Shown here: positions 1-10,819 of the stretch, one piece after another
Numbering within the stretch: the first letter of the stretch is position 1
How the letters are laid out: every line of letters starts with the position of its first letter
Assembly: GCA_902597675.1 (NCBI GenBank)
Contig: CACJYR010000003.1
Span: 1 to 64,000 of the forward strand
Direction of reading: 5' to 3'
Source of the DNA: an uncultured Pelagibacteraceae bacterium
GTDB lineage: Bacteria; Pseudomonadota; Alphaproteobacteria; Pelagibacterales; Pelagibacteraceae
DNA: 64,000 nt
Notes under the pieces: generated by a model
Seen by the model: the letters and a program-made list of their open reading frames with translations, nothing else
The model's database searches: none
What the model was told of the DNA's origin: nothing
Position numbers and translations under genes: made by a program

Positions 1-1373
1 TTTCTCTGCCCTCAATTGATTTGTTAAAAACTCCAAACAAAAAAGAAAGAGAAAGTCTTAATAAAAATGAAAATAATAATCCAGAATTTTTAGAAAAAAT
101 TCTCTTGGATTTTGGTGTTAATGGAAAGATAAAAAAGGTTAGTCACGGCCCAGTGGTTACTCTAAATGAATTTGAACCTGCAGCGGGTATCAAAGTTTCT
201 AAAATAATTAATCTATCTGATGATATTGCAAGAAATACAAGTTCAGAGTCAGCACGTATAGCAACCATTCCAGGAAGTAATACCATAGGTATAGAACTTC
301 CAAATTTAAACAGAGAGAATGTATATCTCAGTGAAATTCTAGATAATTCAAACTTTAAAAAGAAAGAAATCAAATTACCTATTGCTCTAGGGAAAAATAT
401 TTCTGGCACTCCAATAATTGGAGACTTGTCTGCAATGCCTCATTTACTTATCGCCGGTACTACCGGTTCTGGAAAATCAGTATGTATTAATACAATTATT
501 TTGTCACTTCTTTACAAACATACTCCAGAAAAATGTAAATTTATTTTAATTGATCCTAAAATGTTAGAACTTTCTACTTACGAAGGTATTCCACATCTAC
601 TTTGCCCGGTCATTACAGAGGCCAAAAAAGCTGCCTCAGTTCTAGGTTGGGTAGTTAAAGAAATGGAAAGTAGATATAGACTGATGACCAAAGAAGGAGT
701 CAGAAATATTGATAGCTACAATTCAAAACATAAATTACCAATGCCATACATAGTTGTAGTAGTTGATGAGATGTCTGATTTGATGTTAGTCGCAGGAAAA
801 GAAATTGAAAATTATATTCAAAAATTGTCACAAATGGCTAGAGCTGCTGGTATTCATATTATAATGGCCACTCAAAGGCCCAGCGTTGATGTGATTACAG
901 GCACAATTAAAGCAAATTTTCCAACCCGAATTTCTTTTCAAGTTACCTCAAAAATAGATAGTAGAACAATCTTAGGTGAGCAAGGAGCTGAACAATTGTT
1001 GGGAAAAGGCGATATGCTATATATGTCATCCGCAAATAGAATTGTAAGAATACATGCTCCATTTGTCTCAGACACTGAAATTGAAAAAATTAATAACTTT
1101 TTAAGATCTCAAGCAGAGCCTGACTATGTTGATGAAATACTTAACTTTGCTGATGAAAAAGAATTGAATGAGTCAAAAAATCAAGGGGAAAAAGATGAAT
1201 TATATCAAACTGCTATTGAAATAATTAAAACAGAAGGAAAAGCTTCAACTTCATTTTTACAAAGAAAACTTCAAATTGGATATAATCGTGCTGCAAGGAT
1301 AATTGATATGATGGAGGCTGAGGGAATAGTAAGTAAAGCAAATCATGTTGGAAAAAGAGATGTTCTTAAATGA
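1..1373 (+). CDS. ftsK: DNA translocase FtsK/SpoIIIE, 5'-truncated by window edge
   Basis: Walker A GTTGSGKSV, IDPKMLELSTYEGIPHLL, ATQRPSVDVITGTIKANFPTRISF, C-terminal gamma winged helix (FLQRKLQIGYNRAARIIDMMEAEGIV). The frame stays open upstream of 21 (SLPSIDLLKTP), so the true start is outside the window. Confidence 0.96.
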   Translation, partial: SLPSIDLLKTPNKKERESLNKNENNNPEFLEKILLDFGVNGKIKKVSHGPVVTLNEFEPAAGIKVSKIINLSDDIARNTSSESARIATIPGSNTIGIELPNLNRENVYLSEILDNSNFKKKEIKLPIALGKNISGTPIIGDLSAMPHLLIAGTTGSGKSVCINTIILSLLYKHTPEKCKFILIDPKMLELSTYEGIPHLLCPVITEAKKAASVLGWVVKEMESRYRLMTKEGVRNIDSYNSKHKLPMPYIVVVVDEMSDLMLVAGKEIENYIQKLSQMARAAGIHIIMATQRPSVDVITGTIKANFPTRISFQVTSKIDSRTILGEQGAEQLLGKGDMLYMSSANRIVRIHAPFVSDTEIEKINNFLRSQAEPDYVDEILNFADEKELNESKNQGEKDELYQTAIEIIKTEGKASTSFLQRKLQIGYNRAARIIDMMEAEGIVSKANHVGKRDVLK

Positions 1374-1918
1374 AAAAACTATTTATCATTCTTATTTTTT
1401 TTTCAACAATTTCTAATGTCTCGGCATCAATAAAAGAAAATATAATTAAAAAATTTACAGATATTAGAAATATATCATTTGATTTTGAACAAAATATTAA
1501 TGGTAAGATTGAAAATGGTAATTGTATAATTGAGTATCCAAAAAAAATTTATTGTAAATATAATTTAAGCAATCAAAAGGTTTTAGTTGCAGATGGAAAA
1601 TCATTAGTTATTAAAACAATAAGTAGTTATTACTTTTATCCACTCAAAAAAACTCCTCTTGATACAATCCTCAATAAAGAATACTTGTTAAAAAAGATAA
1701 AAAATTTAGAACAAAGAGATGTGAATGATGATTTTATAAACTTCAATTTTATAGAAAATGAAAATGAGATAAATTTATTTTTTGATAAGAAAACTTATAA
1801 CTTAATCGGATGGCAAACAGTCGATATTTATCAAAATGTGAGTATTACCTATCTTTCTTCCATTAAAAGAAATCAAAAATTACAAAAGGAATTATTTAAA
1901 CTTCCACAACAAAACTAA
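1370..1918 (+). CDS. lolA: Outer-membrane lipoprotein carrier protein LolA-like
   Basis: Signal peptide, LolA-like fold sequence (FTDIRNISFDFEQNINGKIENGNCIIEYPKKIYCKY), position directly after ftsK as in many proteobacteria. Confidence 0.8.
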   Translation: MKKLFIILIFFSTISNVSASIKENIIKKFTDIRNISFDFEQNINGKIENGNCIIEYPKKIYCKYNLSNQKVLVADGKSLVIKTISSYYFYPLKKTPLDTILNKEYLLKKIKNLEQRDVNDDFINFNFIENENEINLFFDKKTYNLIGWQTVDIYQNVSITYLSSIKRNQKLQKELFKLPQQN

Positions 1919-1919
1919 T

Positions 1920-2423
1920 TTAAATTATCACAGTTTCTGTTTTAAAAACCTTCATACCTCTTGCAATGTAATTATTTAATGCATTTTTATGATCTAATGA
2001 ACATGTGTGAACCCAAACTCTATTGGGTTTTTCTTTAAAGGAATTTTTAATAGCCGCTGATAATAGAAATGAACCTAATTTTTTATTTTGATATTCTTCT
2101 AACAAACCTAAATAGGCTATCTCGACTTCATTTTTATCTGTATGTAAAATTAATTCAAAATAACCTGCTAGTTCCTCCTTATCTTTTAATACATACGTTT
2201 CAACTTTTTGGTCTGAAACATAGTCCAACCATTGTTTTTCACTCCACACTAATCGGTCTACCCAATGATGACTTTTGCCAATATTTTTGTAAAAAAATTT
2301 ATTTAATTGAAAATCAACTGGATTGACTAGATTTATTGAATATTGATCTGATAAATCTGAGGAGTCTTTTAAATCTTCTAAGAAAGATATTTCTAAGTAA
2401 TTTCTCTCAACCTTTTTATTCAC
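1920..2423 (-). CDS. GNAT family N-acetyltransferase
   Basis: GNAT-like AYLGLLEEYQNKKLGSFLLSAAIKNSF and C-terminal HKNALNNYIARGMKVFKTE. Confidence 0.85.
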   Translation of the reverse strand: MNKKVERNYLEISFLEDLKDSSDLSDQYSINLVNPVDFQLNKFFYKNIGKSHHWVDRLVWSEKQWLDYVSDQKVETYVLKDKEELAGYFELILHTDKNEVEIAYLGLLEEYQNKKLGSFLLSAAIKNSFKEKPNRVWVHTCSLDHKNALNNYIARGMKVFKTETVII

Positions 2424-2785
2424 AGCACCATCTTACCAACTGGTTCGCCACCAAATAAGTGGAAATGAAGATGGGGTACTTCTTGACCACCATGTTCACT
2501 TATATTTGCTAAGGCTCTATATCCTTTACCCGTATCAACTGAAATACCAAGTTTCTTTGCTACTATATTAATGCCTTTTAACAATCCTACCATCTCATCT
2601 GACGAAGCTTTATTAATGAAATCATCTAAATCTATGTATTTTCCTTTTGGAATTACTAGTACGTGAATTTTTTTTTGAGGATTTATATCGTGGAAAGATA
2701 ATACAAACTCATCTTCGTAAATTTTTTTACAAGGAATTTCACCTCTTAAAATTTTTGCGAAAATATTGTTTTCATCATATGTCAT
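2420..2785 (-). CDS. HIT family (HinT-like) nucleotide-binding protein
   Basis: FAKILRGEIPCKKIYEDE and the histidine triad HLHFHLFGG. Confidence 0.95.
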   Translation of the reverse strand: MTYDENNIFAKILRGEIPCKKIYEDEFVLSFHDINPQKKIHVLVIPKGKYIDLDDFINKASSDEMVGLLKGINIVAKKLGISVDTGKGYRALANISEHGGQEVPHLHFHLFGGEPVGKMVL

Positions 2786-3126
2786 TGTAAAACTTTGAGC
2801 TCTTGATTTATGCTAGTTATTTTTCCACCTTTTAGATTAGCATCAACAATCGCACATTCGTAATAGGCAAATGACGTTTCCTCAGCAATTTGCTTCATCT
2901 CTATACATTTAGACTCATTTTTAACCAATAAATGTTCGGTTAATTTAGGAGGGTCACCTAGATACATCATCAAAGCTATAACCTCTCCTTGTCTCTCAAA
3001 ATCTGCTTTTTCCTCTAATTCAGTTACTCTATCAGAAACTCCAATTTCAAAATTTGTGAAGGCAACATAACCTTTATAGAAAACGAAACCTAATATTAAA
3101 AAAAATACTATCTTAATCTTACTCAT
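2782..3126 (-). CDS. Hypothetical protein with N-terminal TM/signal anchor
   Basis: ORF with hydrophobic N-terminus, 4-bp overlap with the downstream HIT gene; no family recognised. Confidence 0.65.
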   Translation of the reverse strand: MSKIKIVFFLILGFVFYKGYVAFTNFEIGVSDRVTELEEKADFERQGEVIALMMYLGDPPKLTEHLLVKNESKCIEMKQIAEETSFAYYECAIVDANLKGGKITSINQELKVLQ

Positions 3127-3219
3127 TATACGTTACTTTTTTTTCAAATTCTTATTCTAAATGCTCAATTCTAATCTTATGTACCTATAATAAATTATCA
3201 ACAAAATAATCAAACTAAC

Positions 3220-3915
3220 TTAATATATCTTTTGGTTTACTAGGAGAAATGCAAAATTATAATGATCTAGTAATCTAAAATTTTCCTTTAAGACATTATA
3301 TATCTCTGATGAAAAAAAGAGTTCATGAACAGATTTTATTTCATTAGTTTTTTTATTAATAAAATCTGCATAAGGATCTAAAAATTCGACACATAAAAAA
3401 TTAATCCGGTATTTTTCAAAATTTATTGTTTTGATTATTGATAAATCTAAACCTTCACAATCAATTTTTAAAAAATCAACTTCTGTAATTTTATTTTCCT
3501 CGAAAAGATCTTCTAATGTAAGTGTTTTGATTTTTCTCGAGAACTTTTTTTTAATTTTTGGGAATTTTTTAAAATGGTCCAATTTTAGAGACGATATAGG
3601 TGAAATTTCCTTTACAAAAAATGCATCTTTAATCCCACTTTCAGTAGAAATACCAATGTTTAAATTTTTATCTTTAGGTCTAAAGATGTTAAATAAATCA
3701 ATGCTTTCTTTCGATATATCTATATTAATTCCTGACCAACCGATTTTATGAAGTTTGTGTGTTAAAGAATATTTTATAGGATGATAACAACCTACATCAA
3801 TATAAAATCCTTTATCTTTAAATGCTGATATATAGTTATTAGCAAACCATGCGTCTCCCTCATAACCTAAACCATATCGCAAAAAAGTTTTATAATATCT
3901 AATATAATTCAACAT
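3220..3915 (-). CDS. FkbM-type SAM-dependent methyltransferase
   Basis: FYIDVGCYHPIKYSLTHKLHKIGWSGINIDISKESIDLF and LTLEDLFEENKITEVDFLKIDCEGLD. Confidence 0.85.
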   Translation of the reverse strand: MLNYIRYYKTFLRYGLGYEGDAWFANNYISAFKDKGFYIDVGCYHPIKYSLTHKLHKIGWSGINIDISKESIDLFNIFRPKDKNLNIGISTESGIKDAFFVKEISPISSLKLDHFKKFPKIKKKFSRKIKTLTLEDLFEENKITEVDFLKIDCEGLDLSIIKTINFEKYRINFLCVEFLDPYADFINKKTNEIKSVHELFFSSEIYNVLKENFRLLDHYNFAFLLVNQKIY

Positions 3916-3921
3916 ATTTAA

Positions 3922-4194
3922 TTATTTTTTTCTTTTTTCTAGTTCTTTGCAAACATCTTCTATTTTTATTTCGTTAACTTCAAAATACATTATTAAATGA
4001 TACAATACGTCTGCAGCCTCGTGTATTTTGTTAGTATCTTTATCTACAGCCTCGATCAGTTCATTTACTTCCTCCAGAACTTTTGATTTGCTTAGCGATT
4101 TATCTGATAATAATTTATTAGTATAAGATCCATTAACTGGTTTTGCTTTTCTTTCGCGCGCAAGTTTAAATAGATTTTCTAGTGTGCTTAACAT
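3922..4194 (-). CDS. hisE: Phosphoribosyl-ATP pyrophosphatase
   Basis: KVLEEVNELIEAVDKDTNKIHEAADVLYHLIMYFE; end of hisBHAFE cluster. Confidence 0.9.
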   Translation of the reverse strand: MLSTLENLFKLARERKAKPVNGSYTNKLLSDKSLSKSKVLEEVNELIEAVDKDTNKIHEAADVLYHLIMYFEVNEIKIEDVCKELEKRKK

Positions 4195-4195
4195 T

Positions 4196-4951
4196 CTAAA
4201 TTCTAACAGGAATTCCTTTTGAGTCCAAATATTCCTTCGCCTCTTGTATAGAATGTTTTCCGTAGTGAAATATTGAGGCTGCTAAAACTGCACTCGCATT
4301 ACCTAATTTTATTCCATCAACTAAATGATCTAGATTACCGACACCTCCTGAGGCAATTAATGGTATATTTACTTTTGAGGAAATTTTACTCATCAAATCG
4401 ACGTCATAACCTATTTGTGTTCCATCCCTATCCATAGAGGTAACTAATAACTCTCCTGCCCCATTGTCTTCCATTTTTTTAGCATACTCTAAAGCATCAA
4501 GACCACTATTGTTTCTACCTCCATGGGTAAATATTTCCCACTTGTTTCCATTTTTCTTTGCATCAATTGCAACAACAATACATTGTGAACCAAACTTTTT
4601 TGAACTATCTATAACAACTTTTGGATTTTCAACAGCTGCAGTATTAATAGACACCTTATCGGCACCACAATTTAGTAATTTATTGATATCATCTATACTT
4701 CTTACACCTCCACCAACAGTTAAAGGAACAAAACACTTTTTTGATGTTCTTTCAACCACATCATAAATTGTATCTCTATTTTCATTTGAAGCAGTAATAT
4801 CTAAAAAACAAATTTCATCTGCACCACCATCAGAATAAATTTTTGCTTGTTCAACTGGATCCCCAGCGTCTTTTAAATTAACAAAGTTTATACCTTTTAC
4901 AACACGTCCATTCTTAACATCTAAACAAGGAATTATTCTATTTTTAAGCAT
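4196..4951 (-). CDS. hisF: Imidazole glycerol phosphate synthase subunit HisF
   Basis: [23 protein letters not shown]..., [29 protein letters not shown]. Track ORF begins at 5005; start trimmed to the canonical [11 protein letters not shown] at 4951. Confidence 0.97.
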   Translation of the reverse strand: MLKNRIIPCLDVKNGRVVKGINFVNLKDAGDPVEQAKIYSDGGADEICFLDITASNENRDTIYDVVERTSKKCFVPLTVGGGVRSIDDINKLLNCGADKVSINTAAVENPKVVIDSSKKFGSQCIVVAIDAKKNGNKWEIFTHGGRNNSGLDALEYAKKMEDNGAGELLVTSMDRDGTQIGYDVDLMSKISSKVNIPLIASGGVGNLDHLVDGIKLGNASAVLAASIFHYGKHSIQEAKEYLDSKGIPVRI

Positions 4952-5660
4952 CTTCTTTAACCAGTTCTTGTAATTTAATATCTCCATCATAAATAGCTTT
5001 GCCAACTATTATCCCCTCAATATTTTTTAAAGTTTTGGCTTTTTTAATGTCATCCATTGATGAAACACCACCGGAAATAATTACGGGACAATTTGATTTT
5101 TCAGCAATTTTTGAAGTCTCTTCAAAATTTGGGCTTTGCTTCATACCATCTCGGTTTATATCTGTATAAATAATTCTGCTAACACCATAACCATTTACTT
5201 CCTTTAAATAATCCAGAGTTAACTGATTAGAGTTTTCCTTCCAACCAGATATTGATAGATATCCATCTTTAGCATCTAATCCTAAGGCAATTTTAATCGG
5301 AAATTTTTCACAGGCCTCTTTTAAAAAATTTTTATCTTTTATTGCGGCACTGCCTAAAATTACTTTTTCAACTCCAGCATCTATATATTTTTGAATACTT
5401 TCAAAATTTCTAACCCCTCCGCCAATCTCAATTTTTAGGTCAAATTTACTTACTATATCTTGAATGATATCTAGATTTGTAGTTTCCCCCTCTAAAGCTC
5501 CATCCAAATCAACTATATGTAAATTTTTAAAGCCATGATCCTTATATTTACTTGCTTGTTCAACTGGTGACATTTCATACTCAGTTTTATTATCAAAGTC
5601 TCCTTTGACTAATCTCACACATTTTTTATCTTTGATATCAATTGCTGGAAATATTTTCAT
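4944..5660 (-). CDS. hisA: HisA ProFAR isomerase
   Basis: [55 protein letters not shown]. Confidence 0.97.
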   Translation of the reverse strand: MKIFPAIDIKDKKCVRLVKGDFDNKTEYEMSPVEQASKYKDHGFKNLHIVDLDGALEGETTNLDIIQDIVSKFDLKIEIGGGVRNFESIQKYIDAGVEKVILGSAAIKDKNFLKEACEKFPIKIALGLDAKDGYLSISGWKENSNQLTLDYLKEVNGYGVSRIIYTDINRDGMKQSPNFEETSKIAEKSNCPVIISGGVSSMDDIKKAKTLKNIEGIIVGKAIYDGDIKLQELVKEDA

Positions 5661-5665
5661 TAAAT

Positions 5666-6292
5666 TTAAATATTTAAAAAATTGTCAATTATATTTAACC
5701 CTAACTTATCACTTTTTTCAGGATGAAATTGAGTTCCAAAGATATTTTCTTTTTCAACAGAGCAAACAATATTTGATGAATAATCTGTTGTTGAAGAAAT
5801 CACATTTTTATCATTTGGAATAAATTCATAACTATGCACAAAATACATGTGTGAATTGTTTTCTATATTTTCAAAAATCTTACTTTGTTTAATAATATTT
5901 ATCTGGTTCCAACCAATATGAGGAAGTTTATATTTTCCATTTTGATTATCTATTTTTAAGACTTTGCCAGATATCCAGCCTAGACCTTTGGTTTCAGTTT
6001 CTTCATAACCAATATCAGCAAACATTTGTAAGCCAACACAAATTCCAAGAAGTGGTTTTTTATTACTTATTGCAAATTCAGTCAAAGCCTCTGTTAAACC
6101 ATTGATTTTATTTAAAGCATCCACGCAACTTTTAAATGAGCCCTGCCCTGGTAAAACTACTTTATCACTTGATGTTATCTTCTTTAAATCAGCAGTAACT
6201 TCAATATTAACTGTGTCTTGAGCAACTTCTTTAAAAGAGTTTATCACCGAGCTTATATTGCCCGAGTTGTAATCAACGATAGTAACTTTCAT
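5666..6292 (-). CDS. hisH: Imidazole glycerol phosphate synthase glutaminase subunit HisH
   Basis: VDYNSGNISSV, LPGQGSF, GICVGLQMFA, FGTQFHPEKS. Confidence 0.97.
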   Translation of the reverse strand: MKVTIVDYNSGNISSVINSFKEVAQDTVNIEVTADLKKITSSDKVVLPGQGSFKSCVDALNKINGLTEALTEFAISNKKPLLGICVGLQMFADIGYEETETKGLGWISGKVLKIDNQNGKYKLPHIGWNQINIIKQSKIFENIENNSHMYFVHSYEFIPNDKNVISSTTDYSSNIVCSVEKENIFGTQFHPEKSDKLGLNIIDNFLNI

Positions 6293-6297
6293 TAATT

Positions 6298-6888
6298 TTA
6301 TAATGAGCCTTTAGTAGATGGAATGGATTTACTATTCCTAGGGTCTATCTCTAATGCAGCTCTTAATGATCTTGCTAATCCTTTGAAACAAGACTCAATG
6401 ATGTGGTGACTATTATCACCATAAATATTTTCTACGTGCAAAGTAATTCCTGCTGCCTGAGAAAAAGCCTGAAACCACTCTTTAAAAAGTTCCGTGTCCA
6501 TTTCGCCAAGCTTCTCAACTTTTAATTTTACTTTCCAAATTAAATAAGGTCTGTTTGAAATATCAATTGCAACTCGCGATAAAGTTTCATCCATCGGTAT
6601 CATTGCATGTGCGTATCTTCTAATACCAACAGATTTTTTTAATGCTTTTTTCAAGGCCTCACCAATTGCAATACCAGTATCCTCAGTTGTGTGGTGAAGA
6701 TCAATATGCGTATCTCCTTTAGCTTTTATACTCATGTCAATTGACGAGTGCTTGGATAACTGCTCAAGCATGTGATTAAGAAATCCTATTCCAGTATCTA
6801 TCTTATACTTGCCTTTACCATCAATGTTGAGATCAACACTTATACTGGTCTCTTTTGTTTTTCGACTAATTTTACCTTTACGCTTCAT
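6298..6888 (-). CDS. hisB: Imidazoleglycerol-phosphate dehydratase
   Basis: [54 protein letters not shown]. Confidence 0.97.
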   Translation of the reverse strand: MKRKGKISRKTKETSISVDLNIDGKGKYKIDTGIGFLNHMLEQLSKHSSIDMSIKAKGDTHIDLHHTTEDTGIAIGEALKKALKKSVGIRRYAHAMIPMDETLSRVAIDISNRPYLIWKVKLKVEKLGEMDTELFKEWFQAFSQAAGITLHVENIYGDNSHHIIESCFKGLARSLRAALEIDPRNSKSIPSTKGSL

Positions 6889-6944
6889 AATTAAAAAGAG
6901 GTATACATATATTATCCAAATATGGCAATAATACTAAACCTGGG

Positions 6945-6972
6945 CTTGAACTATCAAATTTAGTATCCATTT
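6945..6972 (+). promoter_or_regulatory. Putative RpoH (sigma-32-type) promoter of hslVU
   Basis: CTTGAA (6945-6950), 14-nt spacer, ATCCATTT (6965-6972); compare the sigma-32 consensus CTTGAA-N13-15-CCCCATNT. Immediately precedes hslV. Confidence 0.6.
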
Positions 6973-6979
6973 ATAAGCT

Positions 6980-7495
6980 ATGACAACGATTGTTTTAGTA
7001 AGAAAAAATAATGAAGTAGTAGTTGCTGGTGATGGTCAGGTAAGTATGGGAAATACTGTTGTTAAAAGCACCGCTTCAAAAGTAAGAAAAATTGAAAAAA
7101 GAGATGTTGTGGCAGGATTTGCAGGTTCTACTGCAGATGCCCTGACCTTATTTGAAAGATTAGAAGCAAAAATAGAAAAACATGCAGGCAACTTATCTAG
7201 AGCCGCTGTTGAATTAGCAAAAGACTGGCGAACAGATAAATATTTAAGAAGACTTGAGGCACTAATGGCTATTGGTGACAAAGATAACAGTTATATTATC
7301 TCTGGAACTGGAGATGTGCTAGAACCAGAGGGCGATGTCATTGGAATAGGCTCAGGTGGAAATTACGCTTTAGCTGCTGGAAAAGTTTTAATAGGTACAG
7401 ACATGAGTGCTGAAGAGGTGGCAAAAAAAGCTATTGAAGTTGCTTCAGAAATTTGTGTTTTTACCAACAATAATATTAAAGTTGAAAAAATATAA
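6980..7495 (+). CDS. hslV: ATP-dependent protease subunit HslV
   Basis: [28 protein letters not shown]; catalytic N-terminal Thr; adjacent to hslU. Confidence 0.97.
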   Translation: MTTIVLVRKNNEVVVAGDGQVSMGNTVVKSTASKVRKIEKRDVVAGFAGSTADALTLFERLEAKIEKHAGNLSRAAVELAKDWRTDKYLRRLEALMAIGDKDNSYIISGTGDVLEPEGDVIGIGSGGNYALAAGKVLIGTDMSAEEVAKKAIEVASEICVFTNNNIKVEKI

Positions 7496-8868
7496 TGGAA
7501 AAATCTAACGTTACACCTCTTGTTCCAAAAGATAAAAATTCTAAAGATAACGAAAATTTAGTTAGTTCATTATCACCAAGAGAAATAGTTTCAGAGTTAG
7601 ATAGGTTTGTCGTAGGTCAAAATAAAGCTAAAAAAGCTGTTGCTGTGGCTCTGAGAAATAGATGGAGACGACAAGCTTTAAAAGGTGAAATGAAGAATGA
7701 AGTTTTACCAAAAAATATACTCATGATTGGTCCAACTGGAGTTGGTAAAACTGAAATATCTAGAAGGCTGTCAAAACTTGCTGAGGCTCCATTTGTTAAA
7801 GTTGAAGCGACAAGATTTACTGAAGTTGGATATGTTGGAAGAGATGTTGAACAAATAGTAAGGGATTTAATTGAAATTGCTATTTCAATGGAAAAAGTGA
7901 AAAAAAGAAAAGAAGTTTATGCAAAAGCACAAAAAATGGCGGAAGAAAAAGTTTTAGATGCTTTAGTCGGAAAAAAAGCAAGTACGGCAACCAGAGAAAG
8001 TTTTAGAAAAAGATTAAGAGATGGTGATTTAGACAACAACGAAATAGAAATTGCAGTGAGTGATACAGGTGGAAGTGGTACTTCTTTTGAAATTCCAGGT
8101 ATGCCAGGGGCTAATGTTGGAATGATCAACATTGGGGAAATGCTTGGAAAATCAATGGGGACGAAAGAAAAAAAGAAAAAAATGACTGTTAAAGAATCTC
8201 ACGAAATTTTGATTAATGATGAGTCTGATAAATTAATTGAACAGGATAAAATTATTAAAGCAGCTAAAATTTCAACAGAAAATAATGGAATAGTTTTTTT
8301 AGATGAAATTGATAAAATTTCTGGCAGAACCGATAGAGTTGGTGGAGATGTATCAAGAGAAGGTGTACAAAGAGATTTATTACCTCTTATAGAAGGTACA
8401 ACTGTTAATACAAAATATGGTCCTATTAAAACAGATCACATTTTATTTATTGCATCAGGAGCTTTCCAGCTTGCAAAACCATCAGATTTATTACCTGAGC
8501 TACAAGGAAGGTTGCCTATAAGAGTAGAGTTAGAAGCTTTAACAAGCGAAGACTTTAAAAGAATTCTAAAAGAACCAGACTACAGTTTAATTAAGCAATA
8601 TGTGGCTTTATTAAAGACAGAAAATGTAGATTTGGAATTTGCAGAAGACGGGATCGATGCAATTGCAAATATAGCTTCAGAGGTAAATGCAACTGTTGAA
8701 AATATAGGTGCAAGACGATTACATACAATTATTGAAAAAATATTAGATGAAATCAGTTTTACTGCAACCGATAGAGCTGGTGAAAAAATAATTATTGATA
8801 GAGACTATATAAATAAAAATTTAGATACACTTGTTAAAGATACTGATTTATCAAAATTCATCCTATAA
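7495..8868 (+). CDS. hslU: ATP-dependent protease ATPase subunit HslU
   Basis: [70 protein letters not shown]. Confidence 0.98.
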   Translation: MEKSNVTPLVPKDKNSKDNENLVSSLSPREIVSELDRFVVGQNKAKKAVAVALRNRWRRQALKGEMKNEVLPKNILMIGPTGVGKTEISRRLSKLAEAPFVKVEATRFTEVGYVGRDVEQIVRDLIEIAISMEKVKKRKEVYAKAQKMAEEKVLDALVGKKASTATRESFRKRLRDGDLDNNEIEIAVSDTGGSGTSFEIPGMPGANVGMINIGEMLGKSMGTKEKKKKMTVKESHEILINDESDKLIEQDKIIKAAKISTENNGIVFLDEIDKISGRTDRVGGDVSREGVQRDLLPLIEGTTVNTKYGPIKTDHILFIASGAFQLAKPSDLLPELQGRLPIRVELEALTSEDFKRILKEPDYSLIKQYVALLKTENVDLEFAEDGIDAIANIASEVNATVENIGARRLHTIIEKILDEISFTATDRAGEKIIIDRDYINKNLDTLVKDTDLSKFIL

Positions 8869-8922
8869 ATAATTAAGTTTTGTCATTATTTTAAATTACT
8901 GAACACTCTTTTAACTGATAAT

Positions 8923-9333
8923 CTATTTTTTTTTTAAAAAAATATAAAAAGCTCCTGTTCCACCATCTTTTACACTTGCTTCACTAATACTTGAAATAAT
9001 TTGCATTAAATTTTTGTTATTCCTCACAAATTCTGGTATTGAATATTTCAAAATACTTAAATCCTTTGAAACATATGGATCTTTCTCATTATTTGAGTGA
9101 AGGCCTTTGCCAGTAACAATTATAAGTTTTTGTACTTTGTCTTCATAGGACTTTTTTATAAAGTTTTCAATAATGCTATTAGCTTCGTCGAGAGTTTTAC
9201 CATGTAGGTCTAATGATCTGATTTTTTTTATGTTAGTTTTATTTTGAATATCATCTTTATCAGGTAACTTTTCATCATTAGACAAAAATTCGTTCCAAAT
9301 TTTTTTGTCTTTTTCTGAAATTTTACTATTCAC
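8923..9333 (-). CDS. Smr domain protein
   Basis: LDLHGKTLDEANSIIENFI, IIVTGKGLHS, GGTGAFYIFLK. Confidence 0.9.
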   Translation of the reverse strand: MNSKISEKDKKIWNEFLSNDEKLPDKDDIQNKTNIKKIRSLDLHGKTLDEANSIIENFIKKSYEDKVQKLIIVTGKGLHSNNEKDPYVSKDLSILKYSIPEFVRNNKNLMQIISSISEASVKDGGTGAFYIFLKKK

Positions 9334-9930
9334 TTAATTAAGTGTATTTACCAACAGCCAATTTGGATTAGTAGATCTCATATCTCTTGAAAAAGTCCAA
9401 GTATCATAAATAGTTTTAATTTTATCAGGACTACCTGAAACAATTTTTTTTTCTTTGTCTCGGATACATGTAATAATTTCACTTACAAAATCTACTGTTA
9501 CTTGCAAAGCTTTATCTATTTTTTTGTGTTCTTTTATATCTGCTGACTTAATTCCAATAAAGGTAATTTCAGCATAATGCCCTCTATTACTTCTATCTTT
9601 AAGAGCTTTATTAAATTCTTCATAAATCTCTTTACTCAGTAATGGTTTGCTAGCTATAAGCTTATTATCATTATCACTAAAATCAGTGATGATGGTTTCA
9701 TAAGCAATTTTTGCACCTTTTAGAAATTCGCTTTGAGCTTTTTTATCAAAATTTTCCTTTTGTTTTAAACTACTTTCTTGATGAACCTCTTTTAAAATTT
9801 CTTGGAATTGTTGAGGGTTTTTTCCTTCAAAGCCAGTTCTTTTTCCAAGAATACCTCTTAGTCTCAAAAAAATAAATCCAGCTATCATGGCTAATAGTAT
9901 GATATCAATGTATTCAAAACTATAATTCAT
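9334..9930 (-). CDS. Tim44-like domain protein
   Basis: N-terminal TM then LRLRGILGKRTGFE and a C-terminal Tim44-like domain (IRDKEKKIVSGSPDKIKTIYDTWTFSRDMRSTNPNWLLVNT). Confidence 0.88.
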   Translation of the reverse strand: MNYSFEYIDIILLAMIAGFIFLRLRGILGKRTGFEGKNPQQFQEILKEVHQESSLKQKENFDKKAQSEFLKGAKIAYETIITDFSDNDNKLIASKPLLSKEIYEEFNKALKDRSNRGHYAEITFIGIKSADIKEHKKIDKALQVTVDFVSEIITCIRDKEKKIVSGSPDKIKTIYDTWTFSRDMRSTNPNWLLVNTLN

Positions 9931-9987
9931 GTGATTAATCTAATTACTATGTTGAATAATTTCAACTAGCAATTAGATTAAAGACAA

Positions 9988-10413
9988 ATGAACTCAGTAT
10001 TAATTACCATTATCTTAATACCCATTATAGAAATCTATCTATTCATAGAGATTGGTGGTCAAATAGGTGCATTTAACACAATATCGCTCATATTTATAAC
10101 AGCAATAATTGGATTGATTTATGCAAGATATGAAGGGTTAAATACTCTCAGATCTGGTTTTTCCCAACTAATAAAAAACGAAGCGCCAATTTATGAGATA
10201 ATCTCAGGTGCAGCTATAGCGTTTGCAGCTTTATTATTAATAGTTCCTGGTTTTGCCACTGACCTGTTTGGATTTCTTTTAATTTTTCCTCTGACAAGGA
10301 AATTATTTTTCGGAAAATTTGTTAATAAATTTAAGAATGAGACAAAAATTAAAAAACCATATATAGAAGGTGAGTTTGAAGACATTGAGGAAGACGATGA
10401 GCGAAAGTTATAA
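9988..10413 (+). CDS. fxsA: FxsA family membrane protein
   Basis: PIIEIYLFIEIGGQIGAFNTISLIFITAIIGLIYARYEG; FxsA-like topology. Confidence 0.88.
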   Translation: MNSVLITIILIPIIEIYLFIEIGGQIGAFNTISLIFITAIIGLIYARYEGLNTLRSGFSQLIKNEAPIYEIISGAAIAFAALLLIVPGFATDLFGFLLIFPLTRKLFFGKFVNKFKNETKIKKPYIEGEFEDIEEDDERKL

Positions 10414-10819
10414 AATTATAAGTAAATTTATAAAAGATATCTCAGGTGAAACGCCTGACATTGAAACATATTTATATGTAAAAGATTTTATTTCTAAATA
10501 CCAACTAAATATTGAAATAAATTCAAAGCCTTTAAAAGCACAAATTATAGAGGTAAATACTTTATTAAAATTTCATGATACTTCAGAGAGTAAAAAAAAA
10601 TCTCATTTTGAAATGACTTATACATCTGTAATAAAACTTGATGAAGAAATTAAAGATAAAAAAATTCTACAAAAAATTATACTATGTGATGTGCAAAAGG
10701 AAATTTATCCAGAATTAGAAAAGGCTCTACTTAGTCTTTTACATACATCAGGGTATCCAAATATTAAATTTGAAAAAAAAGTTGATTTTGATGAACTTTA
10801 TAACAAACAATTTAATTAA
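10397..10819 (+). CDS. secB: SecB-like protein-export chaperone
   Basis: FIKDISGETPDIETY..., C-terminal ILCDVQKEIYPELEKALLSLLHTSGYPNIKFEKKVDFDELY; start at ATG 10397; adjacent to fxsA/tim44 as in other Alphaproteobacteria. Confidence 0.82.
   Translation: MSESYKIISKFIKDISGETPDIETYLYVKDFISKYQLNIEINSKPLKAQIIEVNTLLKFHDTSESKKKSHFEMTYTSVIKLDEEIKDKKILQKIILCDVQKEIYPELEKALLSLLHTSGYPNIKFEKKVDFDELYNKQFN

Noticed and set aside
3127-3219. Possible tRNA or ncRNA in the 93-bp gap
   Set aside because: AT-rich, no cloverleaf or stable stem recognisable by eye; no TTC-loop-like motif.
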